Positions 15,667 through 25,300 of a stretch of 64,000 nucleotides of DNA are shown in pieces. The position numbers were made by a program, and so were the translations under genes. The stretch's first letter is position 1, and every line of letters starts with the position of its first letter. The DNA comes from Streptomyces sp. SAI-127. GTDB lineage: Bacteria > Actinomycetota > Actinomycetes > Streptomycetales > Streptomycetaceae. The notes under the pieces were generated by a model that saw nothing but the letters and a program-made list of their open reading frames with translations, did no database searches and was not told the DNA's origin. The stretch spans positions 2,294,001 through 2,358,000 of the forward strand of contig NZ_JARXYJ010000001.1 in the NCBI RefSeq assembly GCF_029894425.1, in the 5' to 3' direction.

Positions 15667-16395
15667 ATGACCAAGCCCCTCGTCGCCCTTCTCAGCGGCG
15701 CCGGAATCTCCACCGACTCCGGGATCCCCGACTACCGCGGTCCGAACGGGCTGTGGCGCAAGGACCCCGAGGCCGAGAAGCTCGTGACGTACGACTACTA
15801 CATGGGCGATCCGGAGATCCGTCGCCGTTCGTGGCAGATGCGGCGCGCGAACCGGACGCTGAAGGCCGAGCCCAACGCCGCACATGTGGCGGTGGCCGAG
15901 CTGGAGAAGTCCGGGGTGCCGGTGCGGGTGATCACGCAGAACGTGGACGGGCTGCACCAGCTCGCCGGTCTGCCCGCCCGCAAGGTCCTCGAACTGCACG
16001 GCACCGCACGGCAGGTGGTGTGCACGAAGTGCCACGCCCACGGTCCGATGGAGGACGCGCTCGCCCGGGTCGAGGCCGGCGAGGCGGACCCGCCGTGCCT
16101 GACCTGCGGCGGCATCCTCAAGTCGGCGACCGTGATGTTCGGCGAGCGCCTCGACCCCGTCGTCATGGGCGAGGCCGTCGCCATCACCAAGGCCTGCCAG
16201 ATCTTCGTCGCCGTCGGCACCACCCTGCAGGTTCAGCCGGCCGCGGGCCTCGCGGGCATCGCCGCCGACCACGGCGCCCGGCTCGTCATCGTGAACGCGG
16301 ATCCGACACCGTATGACGACCAGGCCGACGAGGTGATCCGCGAACCGATCGGCACGGCGCTGCCCGAACTGCTCCGCGGCCTGAGCGCGGGCTGA
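15667..16395 (+). CDS. Sir2-family NAD-dependent protein deacylase
   Basis: 242 residues with the full sirtuin set: GAGIS (11-15), GIPDYRG, TQNVDGLH (90-97), catalytic His111 in ELHGT, and a Cys4 zinc site at Cys119, Cys122, Cys144, Cys147. It removes acyl groups from lysines using NAD+, releasing nicotinamide and O-acyl-ADP-ribose. A macro-domain protein at 32 kb belongs to the family that hydrolyses the latter. The GTG-starting GNAT gene follows 7 bp later, so a deacylase/acetyltransferase pair may be cotranscribed. Confidence 0.92.
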   Translation: MTKPLVALLSGAGISTDSGIPDYRGPNGLWRKDPEAEKLVTYDYYMGDPEIRRRSWQMRRANRTLKAEPNAAHVAVAELEKSGVPVRVITQNVDGLHQLAGLPARKVLELHGTARQVVCTKCHAHGPMEDALARVEAGEADPPCLTCGGILKSATVMFGERLDPVVMGEAVAITKACQIFVAVGTTLQVQPAAGLAGIAADHGARLVIVNADPTPYDDQADEVIREPIGTALPELLRGLSAG

Positions 16396-16402
16396 GGCCC
16401 CG

Positions 16403-16897
16403 GTGCCCGAGCTCCTGCGGCTGCGCGCTGATCACGCCACGGCCGTCCTGGCCTTCGAGTTGGCCAACCGCGCCTTCTTCGCCGCGTCCGTCTCCGACCG
16501 CGGCGATGCCTTCTTCGAAGGGTTCGCCGAGCGGTTCGACTCCTTGCTGGCCGAGCAGGAGACCGGCCTCTGCGCCTTTCACGTGCTGCTCGACGAGGAC
16601 GGGTCGGTACTCGGCCGGTTCAACCTGGTCGACATCGAGGACGGCACCGCGGACCTCGGATACCGGGTCGCGCAGCATGCCACCGGCCGCGGGGTGGCGA
16701 CGGCGACCGTCCGCGAGCTGTGCCGTCTCGCGGCGACCCGGTACGGGCTGGACACCCTGTGCGCGGCCACCAGCTACGAGAACACCGCGTCCCAGAGGGT
16801 GCTGGCCAAGGCGGGCTTCACCGCGGTCGGCCCGGCGGACCCGGCCGACCTCGGCGGCAAGGCCGGCATCCGGTACCGACGGGACCTGCGCGGCTGA
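16403..16897 (+). CDS. GNAT-family N-acetyltransferase (RimJ/RimL-like)
   Basis: 164 residues starting at GTG 16403, 7 bp after the sirtuin stop. It shows DIEDGTADLGYRVAQHATGRGVATATVRELCRLAA, the acetyl-CoA pyrophosphate loop region (here HATGRGVA in place of Q/RxxGxG/A), and a late ATSYENTASQRVLAKAGF, characteristic of RimJ/RimL proteins that acetylate protein N-termini or antibiotics. The substrate is unknown. Its coupling to a deacylase gene is suggestive only. Confidence 0.85.
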   Translation: MPELLRLRADHATAVLAFELANRAFFAASVSDRGDAFFEGFAERFDSLLAEQETGLCAFHVLLDEDGSVLGRFNLVDIEDGTADLGYRVAQHATGRGVATATVRELCRLAATRYGLDTLCAATSYENTASQRVLAKAGFTAVGPADPADLGGKAGIRYRRDLRG

Positions 16898-16943
16898 GGA
16901 AGCCGCTCGGCACCCCCGGTCCCGGGGAATCACCGGGTACCGG

Positions 16944-17426
16944 TCAGAACAGCGCCGCCCCCCGCTCGAAGTCCAGCAACCGCTGCTTGCGCTCAAGCCC
17001 GCCGCCGTAGCCCGTGAGGCTGCCGTCCGCGCCGACCACGCGGTGGCAGGGGACGATGATGCCGATCGGGTTCCTGCCGTTGGCCAGGCCGACCGCGCGG
17101 GAGGCCTTGGGGTTGCCCAGGGCGTCGGCGAGTTCGCCGTAGGTGCGGGTCTCGCCGTGCGGGATCCGGCGGAGCTGTTCCCAGACCGTGCGCTGGAAGG
17201 CCGTTCCGTGCAGGCGCACTTCCAGGGTGAACTCCTTCAACTCGCCCTCGAAGTAGGCCATCAGCTGGTCCTCGGCCTCCTTGGACCAGCCGTCGTCCGG
17301 CTCGCCGAAGGTCTCCTGCGGTGGGCGGTGGCGTTGGTCGGTCATGTAGAGGCCGCACAGGACGCCGTCGTCGGCGACGAGGGTCAGAGGGCCGTAGGGG
17401 CTGTCGATCACGGTGTGCTGTTTCAC
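16944..17426 (-). CDS. ogt: Methylated-DNA-protein cysteine methyltransferase
   Basis: 160 residues, the usual Ogt length. The methyl-acceptor site IIVPCHRVVG is intact, preceded by GETRTYGELADALGNPKASRAVGLANGRNPI, the DNA-binding helix-turn-helix with its Arg finger. It repairs O6-alkylguanine by irreversible transfer to the cysteine. It lies 9 bp downstream of the Ada-AlkA fusion gene; the two form an alkylation-repair operon. Confidence 0.95.
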   Translation of the reverse strand: MKQHTVIDSPYGPLTLVADDGVLCGLYMTDQRHRPPQETFGEPDDGWSKEAEDQLMAYFEGELKEFTLEVRLHGTAFQRTVWEQLRRIPHGETRTYGELADALGNPKASRAVGLANGRNPIGIIVPCHRVVGADGSLTGYGGGLERKQRLLDFERGAALF

Positions 17427-17435
17427 TGGACGTCC

Positions 17436-18917
17436 TTATACGGGCAGGAAGTTGATCGGGTGACTGTCGGTCGCCCACAGGTACTGGACCGCGTAGGCCC
17501 GCCAGGGACGCCAGGCCGCTGCCCGGGCCGTCAGCGCGGCCGGGGTGGAGGGCAGGCCCAACTCCTGGGCCGCGCGGCGGATTCCGAGGTCGGTGGGCAG
17601 GAAGGCGTCCGGGTCGCCGAGGGCGCGCATGGCGATGACGTCGACCGTCCAGGGGCCGAAGCCGGGCAGGCCGAGGAGGCGGGTCCGGGTCTCCGTCCAG
17701 TCGGTCTCCACGCCCAACTGGAGTGTTCCGTCGGCCAGTTCACCGACCAGGGTGGTGAAGGTCGTGCGGCGGGTGCGGGGCATCGCGAGTGCGGCGGGGT
17801 CCACCGCGGCCAGGGCCTCGGGGGACGGGAAGAGGTGCGTCAGGCCGCCCTCGGGGTCGTCGACCGGTTCGCCGTGGGCCGTGACCAGGCGGGCCGCGTG
17901 GGTGCGGGCCGCCGCCGTGGAGACCTGCTGCCCCAGCACGGCCCGGACGGCGAACTCCGCCTCGTCGACCGTGCGCGGGACGCGTCGGCCGGGCGCCTTG
18001 TCCACCAGGGGCGCCAGGAGCGGGTCCGTGCGCAGCTGGTCGTCGATCGCGACGGGATCGGCGTCCAGGTCGAGCATGCGGCGGCAGCGGCTGATGGCGA
18101 CGGTCAGGTCGCGCAGGTCGCTCAGCATCAACCGGCAGGCGATGTGGTCGGGCTGGGGTGTGAGGGCCACGATGCCGTGTCCGTACGGCAGCCGCAGCGT
18201 GCGGCGGTACGCGCCGTCCCGCCACTCCTCCACCCCCGGGACGGCGGTGGCCGCCAGGTGACCGAAGAGGTTGTCGGGGTTGAGTGGGACGCGGAACGGC
18301 AGGCGCAGGGACAGGAAGCCGGGGGTGTCCGGCGTGGACTTCTTCGCGGCGCGGGCGCGCAGGTCGCTCGGCGAGAGCGCGAAGACCTCGCGCACGGTGT
18401 CGTTGAAGGTGCGGATCGCGGAGAAGCCGGCCGCGAAGGCGATGTCCGCCATCGGGAGGGCGGTCGTCTCGATGAGGATCCTCGCCGTCTGGGCGCGCTG
18501 GGCCCGGGCGAGGGCGAGCGGGCCCGCGCCGAGTTCGGCGAGCAGCTGGCGTTCGATCTGCCGGGCGCTGTAGCCGAGCCGGGCGGCGAGGCCGGGCACG
18601 CCCTCGCGGTCGACCACGCCGTCGGCGATCAGCCGCATCGCGCGGGCCACGAGGTCGGCGCGCCGGTTCCACTCCGGGGAGCCGGGACTGGTGTCGGGCC
18701 GGCACCGCTTGCAGGCCCGGAATCCCGCCTGCTGGCAGGCCGCGGCGCTCGGGTAGAAGGTCATGTTCTGGGGCTTGGGCGGTACGACCGGACAGCTCGG
18801 CCGGCAGTAGATGCGGGTCGTCAGGACCGCCGTGAAGAACCATCCGTCGAACCGTGCGTCCTTGGACTGCACGGCGCGCACACAGCGCTCGGTCTCGGCG
18901 TACATCCCCGTCTGCAT
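17436..18917 (-). CDS. Ada-like regulator fused to AlkA 3-methyladenine DNA glycosylase
   Basis: 493 residues in three parts. N-terminal Ada zinc domain with Cys38, Cys42, Cys69, Cys72 (YCRPSC ... CKRC); Cys38 is the methylphosphotriester acceptor position. AraC-type helix-turn-helix pair (about 85-190; IAFAAGFSAIRTFNDTVREVF). AlkA part (about 200-493) with the helix-hairpin-helix LPGFGPWTVDVIAMRALGDPDAF and the catalytic Asp in PTDLG. It combines damage sensing, gene activation and glycosylase activity. The ATG at 18917 gives the length expected for this actinobacterial fusion; an alternative start lies 18 bp upstream. Upstream of ogt in the same operon. Confidence 0.92.
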   Translation of the reverse strand: MQTGMYAETERCVRAVQSKDARFDGWFFTAVLTTRIYCRPSCPVVPPKPQNMTFYPSAAACQQAGFRACKRCRPDTSPGSPEWNRRADLVARAMRLIADGVVDREGVPGLAARLGYSARQIERQLLAELGAGPLALARAQRAQTARILIETTALPMADIAFAAGFSAIRTFNDTVREVFALSPSDLRARAAKKSTPDTPGFLSLRLPFRVPLNPDNLFGHLAATAVPGVEEWRDGAYRRTLRLPYGHGIVALTPQPDHIACRLMLSDLRDLTVAISRCRRMLDLDADPVAIDDQLRTDPLLAPLVDKAPGRRVPRTVDEAEFAVRAVLGQQVSTAAARTHAARLVTAHGEPVDDPEGGLTHLFPSPEALAAVDPAALAMPRTRRTTFTTLVGELADGTLQLGVETDWTETRTRLLGLPGFGPWTVDVIAMRALGDPDAFLPTDLGIRRAAQELGLPSTPAALTARAAAWRPWRAYAVQYLWATDSHPINFLPV

Positions 18918-18966
18918 ACGTCCAGCATCGGCCACCGGCCGGGCCCCGGCTGGCGAGAATCCGACA

Positions 18967-21000
18967 TCAACCTCGCGTGCCCTGGAACGGGGCCCGGCCC
19001 GATCGCCACGCGGACTCGCGCAGCAGCCGCAGTCCGTTGAGTCCGACGAGGACCGTGGAGCCCTCGTGCCCCGCGACGCCGAGCGGGAGCGGGAGATGGC
19101 CGAGGAGGTCCCACAGGACGAGTCCGGTGATGAAGGTCCCCGCGATCACCAGGTTCTGGACGACCAGCCGGCGGGCGGCCCGGGACAGCCGTACGACCGA
19201 GGGGACGGTCGCGAGCTCGTCCCGTACGACGACCGCGTCCGCCGTCTCCAGTGCGAGGTCGGAGCCCGCACGGCCCATCGCGATGCCGGAGTGGGCGGCG
19301 GCGAGCGCGGGGGCGTCGTTGACCCCGTCCCCGACGAACAGCACCTTGCGTCCGGCGTCCTGAAGCTCTCGTACGGCGTCCACCTTGCCCTCGGGCAGCA
19401 GGTCCGCGCGGACGCGCACCAGGCCGGTGGCCTCGGCGACCCGCGCGGCGGCCCGGGCGTTGTCACCGGTGAGCAGGACGGGAGCCGTGCCGGTCAAGGC
19501 GGTGAGCGCGGCGGTGGCCGCGGGGGCCTGGGGGCGCAGGCGGTCCGTGAGGGCGAGGGTGCCGAGGGGGACGCCGTCGCCGGTCACCAGGACGACGGTG
19601 TCGCCGTCCTCGGTGCCGGGGACGTCCGCGCGAGGCGGGTCGGCACGCAGCCCGTCGACGACCCCCGTCGTCTCGGCATCGGCATCGGGATCCACGCTCT
19701 CGGTCACCGGGTCACCCGCGCGCCCGACCCCGATCACTCGCGCCCCGACCACCGCCGTCACCCCGCGCCCGGGCACGGCGACGAAGTCCCGCGCGTCCGC
19801 GATCCGCAGCCCCCGCTCCCGCGCCGCCCTCACCACCGCACGCCCCAGCGGATGCTCGCTGGGGTGCTCGGCCGCGGCGGCCAGCGCGAGAAGAGCGTCC
19901 GGAGTCAGGCCGCTGCCCGGCAGCGGCCGTACGGCCGAGACCTCCGGCGTCCCCTCCGTCAGCGTCCCCGTCTTGTCCAGGGCTACGGCGTCCACCTCGC
20001 CCAGCCGCTCCATCGCGACCGCCGACTTGACCAGGACGCCGTGCCGCCCGGCGTTGGCGATGGCGGACAGCAGGGGCGGCATGGTCGCGAGGACCACCGC
20101 GCACGGCGAGGCGACGATCATGAAGGTCATGGCGCGCAGCAGCGCGTCGGTGAGGTCGGCGCCGAAGATCAGTGGCACGCCGAACACGGCGAGCGTGGCG
20201 ATCACCATCCCCAGCGCGTACCGCTGCTCGACCTTCTCGATGAACAACTGGGTCGGCGCCTTGGTCCGGGAGGCCTCCTCGACCAGGGTCACGATGCGGG
20301 CGATCACGGAGTCGGCGGGGTCGCGCTCGACGCGGACGCGCAGCACGCCGGTGCCGTTGAGGGTGCCGGCGAAGACCTCGTCGCCGGGGCCCTTGGTGAC
20401 CGGGAGGGGTTCGCCGGTGATGGTGGCCTGGTCGGCCTCGCTCGCCCCTTCCAGGACCCGTCCGTCCGCGCCGATGCGCTCGCCCGGCCGGATCAACAGG
20501 ACGTCGCCCACGGCGAGTTCACTTGTCGGGACCGGTTCCTCGCCGTTCTCCGTCAGCCGGGTCGCCATCGTGGGCGCGAGGTCGAGCAGACCGCGTACCG
20601 AGTCGGCGGTGCGGGCGGTGGCCAGAGCCTCCAGCGCGCCGGACGTGGCGAAGATGACGATCAGCAGGGCGCCGTCCCGGACCTGTCCGATCGCGGCCCC
20701 GCCCAGCGCGGCGACGATCATCAGCAGGTCGACATCCAGAGTTCTGTCGCGCAGCGCCCTGAGTCCCTCGAGAGCCGGTTCCCAGCCGCCGGTGGCATAG
20801 GCGGCCGCGTACAGCGGGCCGTACGCCCACCACGGCAGGCCGCCGAGGTCCAGGGCGAGGGCCACCAGGAAGGCGACGGTCGACGCCAGCGCCCAGCGGG
20901 CCTCGGGCAGGGCCAGGACGCGGGTGCGGCGGCGGGGTGCCGGGCCGGCAGGTGAGGGGACACGAGTGGGGGTGAGAGTCGTGGACACCCGAACGACCAT
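18967..21000 (-). CDS. ctpJ: P1B-4-type heavy-metal-exporting ATPase (CtpJ/CoaT-like)
   Basis: About 677 residues with no N-terminal metal-binding domain. P-type ATPase motifs: TITGEPLPVTKG (actuator), Ser298-Pro299-Cys300 in the transport helix, DKTGTLTEG with phospho-acceptor Asp342, EHPSEHPLG (nucleotide binding) and GDGVNDAPAL. The C-terminal helix has HEGSTVLVGLNGLRLL (His645). The SPC plus HEGST pair defines subgroup P1B-4, which exports Co2+, Ni2+, Fe2+ or Zn2+. The divergent NmtR-type Ni/Co sensor indicates cobalt or nickel efflux. Start ATG 21000 or 21012; neither has a ribosome site. Confidence 0.9.
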   Translation of the reverse strand: MVVRVSTTLTPTRVPSPAGPAPRRRTRVLALPEARWALASTVAFLVALALDLGGLPWWAYGPLYAAAYATGGWEPALEGLRALRDRTLDVDLLMIVAALGGAAIGQVRDGALLIVIFATSGALEALATARTADSVRGLLDLAPTMATRLTENGEEPVPTSELAVGDVLLIRPGERIGADGRVLEGASEADQATITGEPLPVTKGPGDEVFAGTLNGTGVLRVRVERDPADSVIARIVTLVEEASRTKAPTQLFIEKVEQRYALGMVIATLAVFGVPLIFGADLTDALLRAMTFMIVASPCAVVLATMPPLLSAIANAGRHGVLVKSAVAMERLGEVDAVALDKTGTLTEGTPEVSAVRPLPGSGLTPDALLALAAAAEHPSEHPLGRAVVRAARERGLRIADARDFVAVPGRGVTAVVGARVIGVGRAGDPVTESVDPDADAETTGVVDGLRADPPRADVPGTEDGDTVVLVTGDGVPLGTLALTDRLRPQAPAATAALTALTGTAPVLLTGDNARAAARVAEATGLVRVRADLLPEGKVDAVRELQDAGRKVLFVGDGVNDAPALAAAHSGIAMGRAGSDLALETADAVVVRDELATVPSVVRLSRAARRLVVQNLVIAGTFITGLVLWDLLGHLPLPLGVAGHEGSTVLVGLNGLRLLRESAWRSGRAPFQGTRG

Positions 21001-21007
21001 ACAGGAA

Positions 21008-21037
21008 CACATGAAGACTCATTCATCTGTTCATGTG
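21008..21037. promoter_or_regulatory. NmtR operator between ctpJ and nmtR
   Basis: CACATGAA and TTCATGTG form perfect 8-bp outer arms around 14 bases that contain another TTCAT. It overlaps the promoter region of nmtR and abuts the ctpJ start. The shape matches ArsR/SmtB-family operators. Confidence 0.65.
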
Positions 21038-21057
21038 CCGTGAGTAAGATACCGCCC

Positions 21058-21420
21058 ATGGGTCATGGAGCCGTCACCACCGCGCAGGAAACCGCCGAGC
21101 GCGTACGTCTGGACGCGGCCAACGTGGCCAAGGTCGCCACCACCCTCCAGGCCCTGTCCACCCCCTCCCGGCTGCTGATCCTCGCGAGGCTGCGCGAAGG
21201 ACCGCTGCCGGCCACGGAGTTGGCCGCCGAGGTGGGAATGGAGCAGTCGGCGTGCTCGCACCAGCTGCGGCTGCTGCGCAATCTGGGCCTGGTCGTGGGC
21301 GAACGCCGGGGCCGGTCGGTGGTGTACGCGCTGCACGACCACCATGTCGCCGAGCTGCTCGACCAGGCCGTGTACCACGTCGAACATCTGCGGCTCGGGC
21401 TCAGTGACGCCACCGAGTGA
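21058..21420 (+). CDS. nmtR: NmtR-type nickel/cobalt-sensing ArsR-family repressor
   Basis: 120 residues, closely matching mycobacterial NmtR from memory. The N-terminus reads Met-Gly-His-Gly, as required for the Gly2/His3 metal ligands; the C-terminal helix supplies Asp94, His96, His107 and His110. Helix-turn-helix: MEQSACSHQLRLLRNLGLV. One ligand-region His of mycobacterial NmtR is Arg112 here. The start at 21058 is set by this N-terminal motif; an in-frame GTG at 21040 would destroy it. A TAAGAT -10 box at 21045-21050 places the transcript start at the ATG, so the mRNA is probably leaderless. Represses ctpJ and itself until Ni/Co binds (family knowledge). Confidence 0.9.
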   Translation: MGHGAVTTAQETAERVRLDAANVAKVATTLQALSTPSRLLILARLREGPLPATELAAEVGMEQSACSHQLRLLRNLGLVVGERRGRSVVYALHDHHVAELLDQAVYHVEHLRLGLSDATE

Positions 21421-21440
21421 GCCGAATCGGCGCCTGATGT

Positions 21441-21457
21441 GGCCGCTGTACGCGGCC
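21441..21457 (+). terminator. Weak hairpin after nmtR; rest of 21421-21697 empty
   Basis: GGCCGC-TGTAC-GCGGCC, 20 bp past the nmtR stop. The remaining bases to 21697 contain no gene or motif that I can support. Confidence 0.35.
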
Positions 21458-21697
21458 GGTGCCGGTCGGCGACTCGCGACGTTCACTGCCACGTCCACCT
21501 TCTCGAGCGTGGTGCCGAACTGACCGCGCTCGGCGCAGTCGCGCCGGCCGGGCGCCGACAACTCGACTCAGCGGATGGCAACTCGCGTCGACGACTTCCC
21601 CCGGCACGCCGGATCGATGGCATCGCGGCAGCGGAGCGGCACTGCGGCTTCTAGCATGGCACCGTCCTAGGTCCAGTACACGGGAAGCAGGCCGGAG

Positions 21698-22243
21698 TTG
21701 TCCGTCGATGCCGTACTCATTGCTGTGATAGGTGTCTGCGGGACGCTCGCCGCCACCTGGTTGACGCAGAAGCACGCCGACCACACCAAGGAGCGCGAAC
21801 TGGATCACGCCGAGCGGCAACGTCGCGCCGATTACGAGGATCGTGCACGCGAGGCAGCCCTCAACACCCGGCGGGCATCCTACGTCGCGCTGAACATGCA
21901 GTCCCGCCAATACCTCACAGCTATGCGTAACCACGTGCACGCCCTGAAACTGGCGCCGGGTTCAACTCCCGGTATGGACGAGGTGGAAGAGCGCCGGGCC
22001 GACTACCGGAACTGCTACGCCGAGGCCCAGATGATTGCCTCCGATGCCGTCCTGGCCACCGCACGCGAGGCCAACGGGGCTCTCAACCAGATGTACGGCG
22101 TCCTTAAGAGACTTGAGAACGGCACCGCCGTGGAGGGCGAATCCGCCGAGTCCGCGCGCGCCCTCATCGACGGCACCCGGGAACTGCTGCACGAACTACG
22201 GCTCTTGATGCGGTCGGACCTGGGTGTCAGCGACCCCGCTTAG
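21698..22243 (+). CDS. Hypothetical single-pass membrane protein with coiled coil
   Basis: 181 residues. An N-terminal hydrophobic helix (about 4-22, AVLIAVIGVCGTLAATWLT) is followed by a highly charged segment (KERELDHAERQRRADYEDRAREAA) predicted to be coiled coil, then helical sequence to the end. The start is a TTG with GGAG close by; no ATG lies in frame nearby. No enzymatic motif. The 80-bp gap to the giant NTPase gene on the same strand suggests a membrane partner or tether for it, although that gene also seems to have its own promoter. Confidence 0.7.
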   Translation: MSVDAVLIAVIGVCGTLAATWLTQKHADHTKERELDHAERQRRADYEDRAREAALNTRRASYVALNMQSRQYLTAMRNHVHALKLAPGSTPGMDEVEERRADYRNCYAEAQMIASDAVLATAREANGALNQMYGVLKRLENGTAVEGESAESARALIDGTRELLHELRLLMRSDLGVSDPA

Positions 22244-22310
22244 AGTTCGCCTTGTGCTCCTCGCGTTCGAATAACCCACGATTTACGACACTTTCCGCAT
22301 ATCATTGACT

Positions 22311-22323
22311 TACAATCGCTCGT
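22311..22323 (+). promoter_or_regulatory. Probable leaderless promoter of the giant NTPase gene
   Basis: TACAAT at 22311-22316 is a good -10 box in a locally A/T-rich patch (22262-22316). Transcription would begin about 22323-22324, at the GTG start codon, and no ribosome site precedes that codon. The -35 (GACACT, 22287) is poor. Confidence 0.45.
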
Positions 22324-25300
22324 GTGACTCACACCACAGAGCGCGGCAATGATGCCGCCCCTTCTCAGCCGCTCACTGTCCGCGAACGCGTGACACGCGT
22401 CATTCATGGCCGACTGGGTCCAGAGGCCTCGGTCGAGTTCATGGAGGACTTGGCCGGCGGCTACACGGACGCTTCGGTCGCCAAGTGCGATGTCGCCGGG
22501 GTCAGGGGCACAGAGCTGGACGGCCAGTTCATCGTGAAGGTCTCCCCCCTGAACGGTGACCAACGGCAGAGCGCCGCCCACGAGCACTTCATCGACGCGC
22601 TCGGCGACTTCAGCGATCAGCATGTCCCCAAGCTGGTGCTGTCAGCGGAGGACGACCGGGTCGCCGTCGACCTTTACGAAATCGCCGGTGGAAGTCTCCG
22701 TGGTGTGCACGCCGCTGAAGTAGCGGGCAGCGCACAGTTCCAGACCGCGTGCGAGGTCGTCAGTCGCGACCTGCTCGCCGCGCAGCTCATGAGTTCGCCC
22801 GGCCGCAAGGTCATGTCGGCCCTTGAGGTCCTCGAGGCCTGGCTGGGCGCCGATTTCCTCAATTCCACGCGCGGCCGTGCCTTACGGGAGGCCCGCGACC
22901 TGGCTGGCGTGACCGGCCCTTGGTTCCATTTCGCCGGAGAGGTGCTGCCCGATCCACTGTCCGTCCTCGCCGAGCCCAACGAGCTGACGCAGCAGGTCGA
23001 AGCCATCCTCCAGGGAGCCTGCCACGGTGACCTGCACTTGCGGAACATCTTGCTCGACCGCACACGTCGGCACGCCGGCAACTACTGGCTCATCGACGTC
23101 AATTGGATGCGCCCGGCTCCTCTCCTCTATGACCAGGCATACCTCGAGACGGCCGCTCTCCTCACCGTTCAGGCGCGGCGCGACCGGAAGGTGTCCTCAC
23201 AAGTCCTGCTGGAACTGGACGAAGTCGCCGTCAGCGGCATCCTCGAGGTGGACGACGAGCTCTTCGTGGAGGTGGCAAAGAGCATCCGGCGCGGAGCCCG
23301 CACGGCTATGCGGGATCACCAACCCAACCGCCAGGACTCCCTCGGCTACCAATACCTCCTTGCCCGGCTTGGCGCGGCACTGAACTACGCCGCCAAACGA
23401 ATGCCTGAGCCGGAACGCATCACTGCTTTCCATCTGGCCTCATGGACGATCAAGCGAATTCTCAAGGAGTACCACGAGCCACTGTGGTTCCGGACTCTCG
23501 AGCGACGGCAGACCTCGCAGACCCCGTCGGTCCGCGAGAGACAGGCGGAGCCTGCCGACCCGGTCGCCGTCCCCGCCGAACTGTCACAACGACTCAAACT
23601 CTTCACCACGGACACGCGCAGCGGCTTTGACCGCTTCCTCGTGATCGAGAGCAACGTCTGGCAACCCGATCTGGCACAGCTGGCGACTCAGCGATGGTCA
23701 GCGATCGTGGACCTCAACCCAGAGAGCGAGACCAGCGGTCTGGCCGGGCTGGTGACCACGGAAACCGTCGACCATCACATCGTCAGGTTCGGTCTGAACG
23801 ACGGTGCGGTGACACCCGGGCGGGGGGTCGTCCCCTGGATGATGGCCGATGGCTGGGAAAGGCTGGGCGAGCTGCGGCCGGCCACATTCCGGGAATGGCG
23901 GCGCAGCCATCTTCCCGTCGTCCGCCGCCTCTTCGACAAGCAGAGTTCGCTCAGTCCTCACCGCGCCGCCGCCGTGCTGTGTCTGGCAGCCGCCCCGGAG
24001 CCGGACGAGCGGACCGAGCGGGTCCTGGAGCACATCGAGGAGTCCTACGAGGAAGTCGACGTACAGACCGTCACTGTCGGAAGCCCCGAGTTCGCTGCTT
24101 TGCTCGACGCGCTGGGCAACGCCCGCACCATTGCCCGTGTCATGCCCCCTGCCACGATGCCGGGCAGGGACGGCCCCGTACCCTTCGGGCGGGACGAGTT
24201 GGCCCGGCTCTCCGCCGATCTGGAGATGCTGCACTCCCAGGCCCTGAGCAGTCAGCTCAAGGACGAGCCCATCGACGAGTTCTGGCGCGGCCGCCCCGCG
24301 AGCTGGCTCGATCTCGATCAGGGCCTCGACGTGCCGCGCGACATCCAGCAGGAACTCGCCACCGACATCAGGTCCGTTCTGGGGAAGCAGGGCTCGGCCA
24401 CCCTCGAACTGTTCCACTCCCCGGGCGCGGGCGGCACCACGCTGGCCCGGCGCATCGCATGGGACCTGCATCGCGACTACCCTGTGGTCCTGGTGCGCAA
24501 GTACAGCCAGGAGACCGTCGAACGGATCGACGACATCTACCGGCACACCGGACGCTCGGTGGTAGTGGTCGCCGAGAGCGCCGACCTCACGCAGAGCGAG
24601 AGGGAGAATCTCTATCACCGTCTGCACCAGTGGAACACTCCCGCCGTGGTCCTGTGGGTGACACGGACCAACCGCCGGGTCCCCGGCCATCACAAGTACC
24701 ACTTGATGGACCCGATGTCGCTCCACGAGGCGTCGGAGTTCCGGCAGAGCTTTCAGATCCGGGCCAGAGATGAGCGAGCTCAGGCGGCCGTGGCGAACCT
24801 ACGGCCGGGCAACGTACCCGTGCAGCAACTTTCGCCCTTCTTCTTCGGTCTGTCCGCCTTCGAGAAGGACTTCGGCGGCACCCGCGGTTACGTCGACAGC
24901 CATCTGAGCAACCTCGGGGAACGTCATCTCCGAGTGGCCAAGTATCTGGCCCTGGTCACCCGGTACGCCCAGACAGGACTGCCATACCCGCTCGTGCGAC
25001 GGTGGCTCACCGGTAAGTGGGGGGACCTCGCCGCGTCGAACATCGACTACCAGGAGGACCTGCAGAAGGTACTGGGCGAGGACCTGCGCCATCTCGTGGT
25101 CGACGACCGCGGTGAACTCCGTCTGCTCCACCCCTTCGTGGCCGAGCATGTCCTTGAGGCGGTGCTGGTGCCCGACGGGCAGCGGCGCTGGCAGTCGCGC
25201 CTCGCGGACACGGCCGTCGAGTTCATCGGACAAGTCTGCGGCCATCTCGGCTCCGACAACACGCAGACGCGTCGGATCCTTCAGGACATCTTCATCAGAC

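Noticed and set aside
16914..16927. CCCCGG-TC-CCGGGG as a terminator between GNAT and ogt
   Set aside because: Only 6 bp with a 2-base loop, too tight to be a convincing hairpin.
16506..19040. Plus-strand frame of more than 800 codons across GNAT, ogt and ada-alkA
   Set aside because: It is a shadow of three genes with perfect catalytic motifs in other frames.
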